This document shows positions 7,454 to 13,768 of a DNA stretch of 15,347 nt, piece by piece. Location of the stretch: NCBI GenBank assembly GCA_003151895.1, contig PLYX01000182.1:2027-17373 (forward strand), written 5' to 3'. This stretch comes from Solirubrobacterales bacterium. GTDB lineage: Bacteria; Actinomycetota; Thermoleophilia; Solirubrobacterales; Solirubrobacteraceae. The translations under genes were made by a program, and so were the position numbers. The notes below the pieces were generated by a model. It worked only from the letters and a program-made list of their open reading frames with translations. It was not told where the DNA came from and did not search any database. Numbering within the stretch: the first letter of the stretch is position 1; each line of letters opens with the position of its first letter.

Positions 7454-8494
7454 TCAGCGGAACACGGCATCCAGTGTGTCCCGCGGGATTGATGGTTGAG
7501 AGTCGAGCACTCGATGACCTATGACTGTGAGGATCGCATGCGCCGCATACCGCGCGGTGCGCCCTCCCCCCACATCGTATTGGGGGATCATCTCGCACAC
7601 ATCAAATGCCCCAACACTCTCGAACTCTCCGATGACGCCGAGCGCGGTGAGCACCTCCCCCGAGGTGAGGCCATCCACGACGATCGAGTGGGTGCCCGGC
7701 GCGTAGGCGCCGTCGGTGGCGTCGATGTCGAACGTCACATACACCCGATCCACTCCCTCGGAGGCGATCTCCAGGGCCTCGCGCATCGTCTCGAGCACCC
7801 CGCGCCGCCGGATCGAGGAGGCGGTGTAGGCGACGAAGCCCCGCTCCTGGCAGATGCGCAGCTGCTCGGGCTCGGCGATGTTCGTCCCGTTCAAACCCCA
7901 CCACACCATGTTTCCGACTGCCTCGTGCTCGCTGATGCGCCGCGCGAACGTGCCGTGGTTGAGGCGGCCCATGTCCCGGAACTCGTCCCAGAAGTCGAAG
8001 TGACCGTCTATGTTCAGGAAGCCCACCTTGGCGTCCGGGGTGCCGGCGCGCACTCCACGCGCGAAGCCGATGAACGACGGATATGGCACGAAGTGGTCGC
8101 CGCCGAGCACGACCGGCATAGCGCCGCGTGCCGTGATCTCGGCGACAGGCGCGGCGATCGCCTCGATCTGCGCGTGGACGTCGCCTTGGTGGATGCGCAC
8201 GTCGCCGACGTCGAGGAGGCGCGGCTGCTCGGGCACCGTCCACACGCGCCCGTCGGAGACGTTCACATAGCCGACCGGCTCGGTTTGCAGACCGTAATAG
8301 CCGGCCAGGTAGAGCGATGCCTCACGGATCGCCCGCGGCGCGTAACGCTGACCGTTGCGCCCCAGCGTCCAGGAGTCCAGCGGCACGCCGAGCACCGCCA
8401 CCGTCCCCGCGGGAACCTCGCCCGCCGGCAGCGCCGGCGCGCGGTAGAAGGTGGAGGGTCCGGCATACCAGTGGACCGTGTCGCGCTGGGGCAT
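7454..8494 (-). CDS. Ureohydrolase (arginase/agmatinase family)
   Basis: A 346-residue member of the binuclear-metal ureohydrolase superfamily, which hydrolyses guanidino groups to urea plus an amine. All metal ligands are recognisable: His134 in VVLGGDHF, Asp163/His165/Asp167 in NIDGHFDFWDE, and Asp256/Asp258 in VTFDIDATDGAYAPGT; Glu301 in DVCEMIPQYD also fits. Differences from standard agmatinase are the extra N-terminal region (HWYAGPSTFYRAPALPAG), DGHFDFWD in place of the usual DAHxD wording, and the segment MVWWGLNGTN. These suggest a less common specificity, such as guanidino acids or guanidine itself, rather than agmatine or arginine. ATG at 8494 is preceded by AGAGGAACCCTGAG. It starts 12 bases after the M24 hydrolase stop, so the two are surely co-transcribed. 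No urease is visible in the window. Confidence 0.88.
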   Translation of the reverse strand: MPQRDTVHWYAGPSTFYRAPALPAGEVPAGTVAVLGVPLDSWTLGRNGQRYAPRAIREASLYLAGYYGLQTEPVGYVNVSDGRVWTVPEQPRLLDVGDVRIHQGDVHAQIEAIAAPVAEITARGAMPVVLGGDHFVPYPSFIGFARGVRAGTPDAKVGFLNIDGHFDFWDEFRDMGRLNHGTFARRISEHEAVGNMVWWGLNGTNIAEPEQLRICQERGFVAYTASSIRRRGVLETMREALEIASEGVDRVYVTFDIDATDGAYAPGTHSIVVDGLTSGEVLTALGVIGEFESVGAFDVCEMIPQYDVGGGRTARYAAHAILTVIGHRVLDSQPSIPRDTLDAVFR

Positions 8495-8506
8495 CTCAGG
8501 GTTCCT

Positions 8507-9712
8507 CTACTTCCAGAAGAGTTCCACAGGCACCTCGTTGAGCACCTCGGGGCCCTGCTCTGTGACGAGCACGTTGTTGCCGAGCATCATGGTGGCGCCG
8601 TCGCTGTAGGACAGGCCGGGCTCCATCGTGATCACCATGCCCGGCTCGATCACATGGGGGTCTCCCCGCATCAGGCTGAGCGCACCGATCCAGATCGGCG
8701 GGTAGGCGATCTCCATGCTGAAGCCGAAGCGCCCCCACGTGTTCTGCTCATAGCCACGATGGCACTCGGCGACGAGCTCCACGATCTCCGACACGCTCGT
8801 GCCCGGACGCAGCGCCTCGGTGGCGCGGTCGAGCGCGTCCCGCACGACGCCGTAGAGCTCCCGCACCCGAGGCGATGGCTCTCCCACGACGACCGTTCGC
8901 GAGATGTTGCAGTGGTAGCGGCGCACCACGCCGCTCACCTCCAGGTAGACGACGTCGCCGTCGCCGAGCACCTTGCCGACGGGCGTCCCGTGCAGCGTGC
9001 CGCGCGCGTCCACGAGCGTGGGATACGCGGGGAACTCCCCACCGCCCCGAGCCACTGCCTCCTGGATGGCCGCCATCACGTCGCAGTCGGTGACGCCGGC
9101 GCGGATCGCGTCGATGCCCGCCGTCACGCCCATGTCGGCGACATGGGCGGCTCTGCGCAACAGCACAATCTCAGCCGGGCTCTTGACCAGACGCAGGTCG
9201 TCGAGCGCCTCACACACGTCAATCATCTCGGCGCCCGGCAGCGCGCGCATCAGCTCGAGCGCATAGCGCGGCTTGAGGTGGTGGCTGGAGAGGTTCACGC
9301 CGACCCGCCTCGCGCCGTCGAGACCCCGCTCATGCAACACGTCCATCAGACGTCCCGTCTGATCCTCGTGTGTCCAGATCGGGCGCACGTCGCTCACCCA
9401 GCACGTCTCCTCACACAGCAACAGCTCCGCCTTGTTGCACAGCAGTGTGAGCGGGGCATCTTCGGCGGCCGGCACGATGAGCGCTTGGAAGTAGAACGCG
9501 CTTGTCGGCTCATAGCCCGACAGCCAGTTGTAGTGCTCGGGTTGGCAGAGCAGCAGCAGCTCGACGCCCTGCGAGCGCATCCACTTCCGCGTGCGAGACA
9601 GCCTTGCGTGGTACTCCTCGAGCGCCACCGCCATGCGTGGAGCGAGGCGACATCCTGCCGGCAGCACCGGCGCCGCCTCGCTGCTCACAGAAGGCCCCGC
9701 CATCTCGCTCAC
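8507..9712 (-). CDS. M24-fold hydrolase without peptidase metal ligands (ectoine-hydrolase/creatinase-like)
   Basis: A 401-residue two-domain 'pita-bread' protein. The N-terminal creatinase-like domain contains EYHARLSRTRKWMRSQGVEL and YNWLSGYEPTSAFYFQALIV; the catalytic domain starts after RLVKSPAEIVLLRRAAHVAD. Peptidases of this family need five metal ligands (D, D, H, E, E). Here the first is Glu (VYLEVSG), the second Asn in YHCNISRT, the His region reads GFSMEIAYPPIW, the first Glu is kept in ITMEPGL, and the last is Gly in MLGNNVLVTE. Metal-free binding is therefore expected. The YHxxxSRT and IxYPPxW wording matches my recollection of ectoine hydrolase (DoeA/EutD) better than creatinase, which has YYTALERT. 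An amidine- or guanidine-cleaving role fits the adjacent ureohydrolase. Start: GTG at 9712, or ATG at 9703. Peptidase annotation is unlikely to be right. Confidence 0.85.
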   Translation of the reverse strand: MSEMAGPSVSSEAAPVLPAGCRLAPRMAVALEEYHARLSRTRKWMRSQGVELLLLCQPEHYNWLSGYEPTSAFYFQALIVPAAEDAPLTLLCNKAELLLCEETCWVSDVRPIWTHEDQTGRLMDVLHERGLDGARRVGVNLSSHHLKPRYALELMRALPGAEMIDVCEALDDLRLVKSPAEIVLLRRAAHVADMGVTAGIDAIRAGVTDCDVMAAIQEAVARGGGEFPAYPTLVDARGTLHGTPVGKVLGDGDVVYLEVSGVVRRYHCNISRTVVVGEPSPRVRELYGVVRDALDRATEALRPGTSVSEIVELVAECHRGYEQNTWGRFGFSMEIAYPPIWIGALSLMRGDPHVIEPGMVITMEPGLSYSDGATMMLGNNVLVTEQGPEVLNEVPVELFWK

Positions 9713-9716
9713 CCTA

Positions 9717-9732
9717 GAGCACCCAGGTGCTC
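9717..9732. promoter_or_regulatory. Inverted repeat just upstream of the M24 gene
   Basis: gagcaccCAggtgctc has perfect 7-base arms around a two-base centre and ends five bases before the GTG start of the M24 gene. It lies in the 44-base gap after the damaged aldehyde dehydrogenase. It could be an operator or form an RNA hairpin near the ribosome binding region; no T-tract follows, so it is not a classic terminator. Confidence 0.4.
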
Positions 9733-9756
9733 ATGCGCCCCTCCCCCGCGCCGCGG

Positions 9757-11084
9757 TCACCTCATGATCGTGCGGCTCTGCTCGCGCATGAATTGCGGGA
9801 GATAATATGGCTCCAGGCCGCCCTTGCCCGTCAGGCCGCTGGCCTTCCATCCGCAGAACGACTGCGATCCCGGCCATGCGCCCGTGGTGGCGCCCGCCCG
9901 GCGATTCACATAGATCACGCCGGCCTCGATCCCGTCGAGGAACTCCTCCACCTCGGTCTCGTCCTCGCTGAAGATCCCCGCGCTGAGCCCGTACTCGACG
10001 GCGTTGGCCTCGGCCATCGCGCTGCCGAGACTGTCAGCCCGCTCCACGGTCAGAAACGGCAGGAACAGCTCACGACGGGTCAGGGGGTGGCCGGCGGGCA
10101 GGTCGCACACCACCGTCGGCTCGACGAAGTGCCCTTCGAGCTCGATCCGACACCCACCCACGGCGATCGTCCCGTCCCGGCGGGCGCTCGTGACGCTCTC
10201 GCCGAAGCGCGCCACCGCCTGCTCGTCGATGACCGGCCCGAGCGCCGAGTCGCGATCTGAGGGATCTCCGACGGAGAGCGTCGCGGTGAACGCGCGCAAG
10301 CGCTCGACAAACTCGTCGTAGACGTCCTCCAGCACGATCGCACGCGAGCATGCGCTGCACTTCTGGCCAGAGAGTCCGAAGGCGGCGCGCGCGACGCCCT
10401 CGGCGGCAAGCCGCCAGCGGACACCGCCTCGCCGAGCGGGGTTCCCGTCGATGGCGTCGCCTCCGAGGGCTTCACGACCACGGTGTTGCCAGCGATGAGG
10501 GCCGCCGAGAACATGTTCACGGCCAGCGCCACCGGGAAGTTGAACGGCGCGATCACGCCGAACGCCCCGTAAGGCCTGAGCGTTTCGAGATTGCGTTCGC
10601 CCGGAGCAAGGCTCTGAAGCGGGGAGGCGAATCCGTCGGCCGCCTCGATCACGGCGCAGTAGGTCTCGATCAAATCGATCGCCTCCTGCACCTCGGCAAT
10701 CGACTCCACCCGAGTCTTGCCGGTCTCAAGGCTCACGATGGACGCGAGCTCGATGTGACGCTCGCCGATCGCCCGTGCCACCGCGCGCATGTGGGCGCAG
10801 CGCTCGCCGTATGGCATGCGACCCCACTGCGTCCGTGCGCTGTGCGCCGCCCGCACCGCCGCGGCCACCGTCTCGGCGCCGGCCGCGTGCGCGCGGCTGA
10901 GGTGTCCTGTCGCGTCGGATGGATCGCGACGCGCAAACAGCTCACCCGCTGCGGAGGGCTGTCCGCCGATGACGTGGATGAAGGGGGCGGGCGCGGCCGC
11001 GCGCATATCCGCAAGGCGCCTCTCGAACTCTTCGTCGAGCGCGCCGCCCAGAGCGCCGCTGGTGTAGGTCAAACGCTCGCTCAT
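9757..11084 (-). pseudogene. Aldehyde dehydrogenase (P5C-dehydrogenase-like) with internal deletion and frameshift
   Basis: Two frames together make an NAD-dependent aldehyde dehydrogenase of the RocA/PutA type. From ATG 11084 the first frame reads MSERLTYTSGALGG through FGVIAPFNFPVALAVNMFSA, NTVVVKPSEATPSTGTPLGE and AGGLPP. At about 10400-10408 the reading must jump to another frame, continuing EGVARAAFGLSGQKCSACSR and ending at 9757 in a tail with TGAWPGSQSFCGWKASGLTG. The catalytic cysteine (codon 10357-10359) survives. About 75 codons that normally lie between are missing, including the NAD-binding FTGS turn and the ExGGK segment with the general-base glutamate. The product should be inactive as it stands. 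Near full family length (about 520) would be restored by the missing part. It heads the catabolic operon. A real deletion or an assembly error are both possible. Confidence 0.85.
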
Positions 11085-11114
11085 GTTGCCAGCACCCTCA
11101 TGAAGTTCGGACCT

Positions 11115-11124
11115 TGAATATTCA
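11115..11124. promoter_or_regulatory. Palindrome TGAATATTCA upstream of the aldehyde dehydrogenase
   Basis: tgaatattca is a perfect 10-base palindrome, 31-40 bases upstream of the aldehyde dehydrogenase ATG, in the least GC-rich part of the divergent region and flanked by two gttc words. Its position suits an operator or a downstream part of the operon promoter. I could not identify a convincing -35/-10 pair for the minus strand. Confidence 0.3.
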
Positions 11125-11151
11125 GTTCTGAGCAATCGCACATCGGCGTCA

Positions 11152-11165
11152 GTGCCGAGAGGCAC
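11152..11165. promoter_or_regulatory. Small hairpin in the divergent leader region
   Basis: gtgcc-gaga-ggcac forms a perfect 5-bp stem with a 4-base loop about 68-81 bases upstream of the aldehyde dehydrogenase start. It could be part of that operon's leader RNA. It does not match the known guanidine riboswitch loop motifs that I can recall, and no other conserved leader structure was recognised. Confidence 0.2.
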
Positions 11166-11309
11166 GCGGTCGACATGATTCGGCGACTTCGTATCTGGAC
11201 GTGAAATCCGCATAGATCAAGGGGATATGCACCGCCTACCAGGTGTCAGGGGGAGTAGCATTCGAGCGTACGCGATGGGAGCACGCGGTCCTGTTGTGCT
11301 CGACGGCGA

Positions 11310-11326
11310 CTCGAACGCGGTTCGAG
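11310..11326. promoter_or_regulatory. Candidate IclR-type operator CTCGAAC-GCG-GTTCGAG
   Basis: A perfect inverted repeat with 7-base arms and a 3-base centre lies 13 bases upstream of the -35 hexamer of the regulator's promoter. IclR-family proteins of the PcaR/PcaU/PobR type bind short palindromes with GTTCG/CGAAC-like arms, so autoregulation of the IclR gene and control of the divergent operon is a natural reading. A related half-site, ttcgag, occurs at 11261-11266 beside the palindrome gcgtacgc. Confidence 0.5.
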
Positions 11327-11339
11327 CTGCTGTTCGCGA

Positions 11340-11368
11340 TTGAGATCGTCGGCATTCCCAAGTATGAT
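11340..11368 (+). promoter_or_regulatory. Sigma-70-type promoter for the IclR gene
   Basis: TTGAGA at 11340-11345 and TATGAT at 11363-11368 are separated by exactly 17 bases, a very good match to the housekeeping consensus in otherwise GC-rich DNA. Transcription would start near 11375, leaving a leader of about 60 bases before the ATG at 11436. This is the clearest promoter in the window. Confidence 0.65.
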
Positions 11369-11435
11369 GACTGTTCAATAGAGGTGCACCCATGTAGAGG
11401 CGCCTCCGGCACTACGGATAGGGGCCACAGAACAG

Positions 11436-12293
11436 ATGCCTAGAGTAAACTCGAATTCTTCCAAATCCGGCCAGGAAGGCGAGTGGTCGATACCAAGCCT
11501 CCGTGAGCCACGCTACTCCCAGTCGCTTGAGCGCGGCCTTGCGATCCTCGGCTGCTTCACACCCGAGCGCCCCGTGCTCGGAATCGCCGACATCGCCGAC
11601 GACCTCGGGATGAGTCGCTCGACGACGCACCGCTACGTCATCACGCTCGTCGCGCTCGGTTTCCTCGAGCAGGGCGCCTCACGCAAGTACCGCCTCGGCC
11701 TGCGCGTCACCGACCTCGGCATGTCCGCGCTGAACTCGACGGGTCTCCGTGAGCACTCGCGCCCATATCTCGAGGAGCTGCGCCAGCGCACCTCCTACAC
11801 GGTGAACCTCTCGGTCCTCGACGGCCCCGAGATCCTATACGTCGATCGCGCGCGCAGCTTCCGTCGCGGACAGAACAAGATCGACCTGAACCTGCGCCTC
11901 GGTTCGCGCCTGCCCGCCTACTGCACTTCGATGGGCAAGATCCTGCTCGCCAACCTCCCCGAGACCGAGCAGCGCGATCTGATCGGGAGCATGACGCTCG
12001 CGCGTCGCGGCCCGAACTCGATCACGAGCAAGAAGGCGCTGCGCACCGAACTCGAGCACGTGCTCGAGGAGGGCATGGCGGTCAACGACGAAGAGCTCGC
12101 CGAGGGTTTGCACTCGATCTCAGCACCCGTTCGAACCGAGTCGCGCGAGGTGGTCGCCGCGGTGAACATCGCGGCGCACAGCTCGATGATCTCGCTCGAG
12201 GAGCTCGTCGACGCACTCGGTCCACACCTGCTGGCCACCGCCGACAACATCTCCGCGCGGCTCGGCTACCGCCGCGACGACGAGCAAAACTGA
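11436..12293 (+). CDS. IclR-family transcriptional regulator (PcaR/PobR-like)
   Basis: A 285-residue regulator. A winged helix-turn-helix covers about residues 28-90 (SQSLERGLAILGCFTPERPV, then the recognition helix in GMSRSTTHRYVITLVALGFL). An effector-binding domain follows, with ILYVDRARSFRRGQNKIDLN, GSRLPAYCTSMGKILLANLP and the C-terminal pattern NDEELAEGLHSISAPV. This is the standard IclR layout; the wording is closest to regulators annotated for beta-ketoadipate genes, though no aromatic catabolic gene is present here. The ATG at 11436 has only a weak GGGG element about 15 bases upstream, and the first 25 residues look unstructured. It is divergent from the catabolic operon, making it the natural regulator candidate. 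It overlaps the following lipoprotein gene by four bases; that pairing suggests the two may instead belong together independently of the cluster. Confidence 0.93.
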   Translation: MPRVNSNSSKSGQEGEWSIPSLREPRYSQSLERGLAILGCFTPERPVLGIADIADDLGMSRSTTHRYVITLVALGFLEQGASRKYRLGLRVTDLGMSALNSTGLREHSRPYLEELRQRTSYTVNLSVLDGPEILYVDRARSFRRGQNKIDLNLRLGSRLPAYCTSMGKILLANLPETEQRDLIGSMTLARRGPNSITSKKALRTELEHVLEEGMAVNDEELAEGLHSISAPVRTESREVVAAVNIAAHSSMISLEELVDALGPHLLATADNISARLGYRRDDEQN

Positions 12294-12703
12294 GCATTAG
12301 ACAGCTCGCCGCCGTACTCTGCGTACTTGCGTTCGCCGCCGGCCTTGGGGCCTGCGGCGAAACGGCGTCGACGAGCAATTTCAAGGGCGAAAGCCACAAC
12401 GTCGCCCAGACCGTCTCCAACTTCCAAACCGACGCCACCGCGGGCGATCAGAAGAAGCTCTGCGAAAACGATCTCGCTGGTACGCTGGCGGCAAGTCTGC
12501 GCAGCGCCGGCGGGTGTCAGGCAGTGCTGAAGAACCAGCTCCACGAGATCGACGCTCTCAACATGACGATCGAATCGATCGCCGTCAACGGCGCCGGCGC
12601 GATCGCGCACGTGAAGAGCACCTATTCCGGCAAGAGCCGCATCACGACGCTCACGCTCGTGAAGGAAGGCTCACGCTGGAAGATCTCACGCGCCAAGCAG
12701 TAG
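12290..12703 (+). CDS. Small lipoprotein, NTF2-like, with probable CTG start
   Basis: This frame has no ATG, GTG or TTG at its front, so ordinary gene finding would miss it. From CTG at 12290, overlapping the IclR stop as CTGA, it encodes 137 residues: short signal peptide SIRQLAAVLCVLAFAAGLGAC with lipobox L-G-A-C and lipidated Cys22, then a polar linker and a compact domain. The domain contains VAQTVSNFQTDATAGDQKKL, two further cysteines (Cys58, Cys76) likely to form a disulfide, and ends SRWKISRAKQ. This resembles the small extracytoplasmic lipoproteins with an NTF2/DUF4878-like fold in actinobacteria, where a helix precedes a curved sheet ending in WKI. ATT at 12296 is an alternative start. 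Function is unknown; translation is probably coupled to the regulator. Confidence 0.75.
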   Translation: MSIRQLAAVLCVLAFAAGLGACGETASTSNFKGESHNVAQTVSNFQTDATAGDQKKLCENDLAGTLAASLRSAGGCQAVLKNQLHEIDALNMTIESIAVNGAGAIAHVKSTYSGKSRITTLTLVKEGSRWKISRAKQ

Positions 12704-12723
12704 ACGTCGGTCCCTCGTCGAAA

Positions 12724-12746
12724 TGCCGGCGGTGCCGGCGCCGGCA
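12724..12746. terminator. Hairpin between convergent lipoprotein and rmlB genes
   Basis: tgccggc (12724-12730) pairs with gccggca (12740-12746) around a nine-base loop, in the 48-base space between converging stops at 12703 and 12752. Its position suits a bidirectional terminator. There is no real T-tract on either side (only TTTC on the minus strand), so the call is tentative. Confidence 0.4.
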
Positions 12747-12751
12747 ATCGG

Positions 12752-13768
12752 TCACGCCAGCGTTCGGCCGTACTGGCGCTCGTAGTAGGCGCGATAGTCG
12801 CCTGAACGGATCGGCTCCCACCACCAGGGGTTGTCGCGATACCAGGCGACGGTCTGCTCCAAGCCCTCGGCGAAGCGCACGCGCGGCTCCCAGCCGAGCG
12901 CCCTGACCTTCTCCGAGGAGAGCGAGTAGCGACGGTCGTGGCCGGGACGGTCGGTGACGTGCTCGATCAACGACTCGTCGGCGCCCGTGAGCTCGATGAT
13001 GCGCTGCACCACCTCGATGTTGGGACACTCGTCGGGACCGCCCGCGTTGTAGACCTCGCCGGGCGCCCCATGCTCGAGCACGTGCCCGATCGCACGACCG
13101 AAATCGGTTGCGTGGATCCAGTTGCGCACCTGCATCCCGTCGCCGTACACGGGCAGCGGATCGCCGTGGAGCGCATTGAGGATCATCAGCGGGATGAGCT
13201 TCTCCGGGTACTGGTAGGGCCCGTAGTTGTTGGACCCCCGGCAGATCACGGCCGGCAGGCCGTAGGTGTGGAAATAGCCCTGCACAAGCAGGTCGGCGCC
13301 GGTCTTCGTGGCCGAGTACGGTGAGGAGGGACGCAGCGGAGAGCTCTCGCTGAACGAGCCGTCCTCGATTGAGCCGTACACCTCGTCGGTGGAGACCTGC
13401 ACGTAGCGTAGCTCGCGCTCGCCTGTGCCCTTTAGGGTGCGGGCAGCCTCGAGCAGCACGTAGGTCCCCAGAGCGTGAGTCTTCACGAACGCGTCGGGCT
13501 CGGCGATCGAGCGGTCCACGTGCGTCTCGGCGGCGAAGTTGACGATGATCTCGCAGCCCTCGAGTACGCTCGCGACCGCCTGCGGGTCCTCGATCGCGCC
13601 GTGCACGAAGCGAAAGCCGGGGTCGCCGGCGAAGTCGTGGAAGTTCTCCTCGCGGCCCGCATAGGTGAGCTTGTCGAGCACCACCACCTCATCGCCGTTC
13701 TCGCGCAGGCGCAGACGGGTGAAGTTGGACCCGATGAACCCTGCGCCGCCGCACACCAAGAGCTTCAT
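12752..13768 (-). CDS. rmlB: dTDP-glucose 4,6-dehydratase RmlB
   Basis: A 338-residue extended short-chain dehydrogenase converting dTDP-glucose to dTDP-4-keto-6-deoxyglucose in the cytoplasm, the second step towards dTDP-L-rhamnose. Visible are the NAD motif GGAGFIG (residues 7-13), catalytic VSTDEVYG (Asp128, Glu129 region), the YSATK active-site tyrosine and lysine (Tyr151, Lys155), and RGSNNYGPYQYPEKLIPLMI, all diagnostic of RmlB rather than UDP-sugar epimerases. The length is the family norm. ATG at 13768 overlaps the rmlD stop as ATGA; the frame extends to 13822, but the extra 18 residues fall inside rmlD. It is the last gene of the rml set and converges on the lipoprotein gene. Confidence 0.96.
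   Translation of the reverse strand: MKLLVCGGAGFIGSNFTRLRLRENGDEVVVLDKLTYAGREENFHDFAGDPGFRFVHGAIEDPQAVASVLEGCEIIVNFAAETHVDRSIAEPDAFVKTHALGTYVLLEAARTLKGTGERELRYVQVSTDEVYGSIEDGSFSESSPLRPSSPYSATKTGADLLVQGYFHTYGLPAVICRGSNNYGPYQYPEKLIPLMILNALHGDPLPVYGDGMQVRNWIHATDFGRAIGHVLEHGAPGEVYNAGGPDECPNIEVVQRIIELTGADESLIEHVTDRPGHDRRYSLSSEKVRALGWEPRVRFAEGLEQTVAWYRDNPWWWEPIRSGDYRAYYERQYGRTLA

Larger units (their letters stand above)
11085..11435. promoter_or_regulatory. Divergent intergenic region between aldehyde dehydrogenase and IclR genes
   Basis: This 351-base region is the control region for both transcription directions. From left to right it holds the palindrome tgaatattca, a small hairpin at 11152, a palindrome gcgtacgc at 11266-11273, the 17-base inverted repeat at 11310 and the TTGAGA/TATGAT promoter. 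A 66-codon plus-strand frame crosses it (11243-11443), but it has no ribosome binding site or protein-like composition and overlaps the promoter, so I treat the region as non-coding. Confidence 0.6.

Noticed and set aside
8507..9712. Annotation as Xaa-Pro aminopeptidase
   Set aside because: Four of the five metal ligands needed by M24 peptidases are replaced, and the active-site wording matches the amidine/guanidine-acting branch better.
7496..9805. A 769-codon open frame on the plus strand
   Set aside because: It is exactly antisense to the ureohydrolase and M24 genes, is rich in His, Arg and Ala with no recognisable domain, and is the usual GC-rich shadow of good genes.
11085..11240. Guanidine riboswitch in the leader of the catabolic operon
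   Set aside because: I looked for the conserved loops of the known guanidine classes and saw none; only a 5-bp hairpin is present. A covariance-model search would settle it.
11243..11443. 66-codon plus-strand frame in the divergent region
   Set aside because: No ribosome binding site, contains the promoter and palindrome, overlaps the IclR start, and does not look like a protein.
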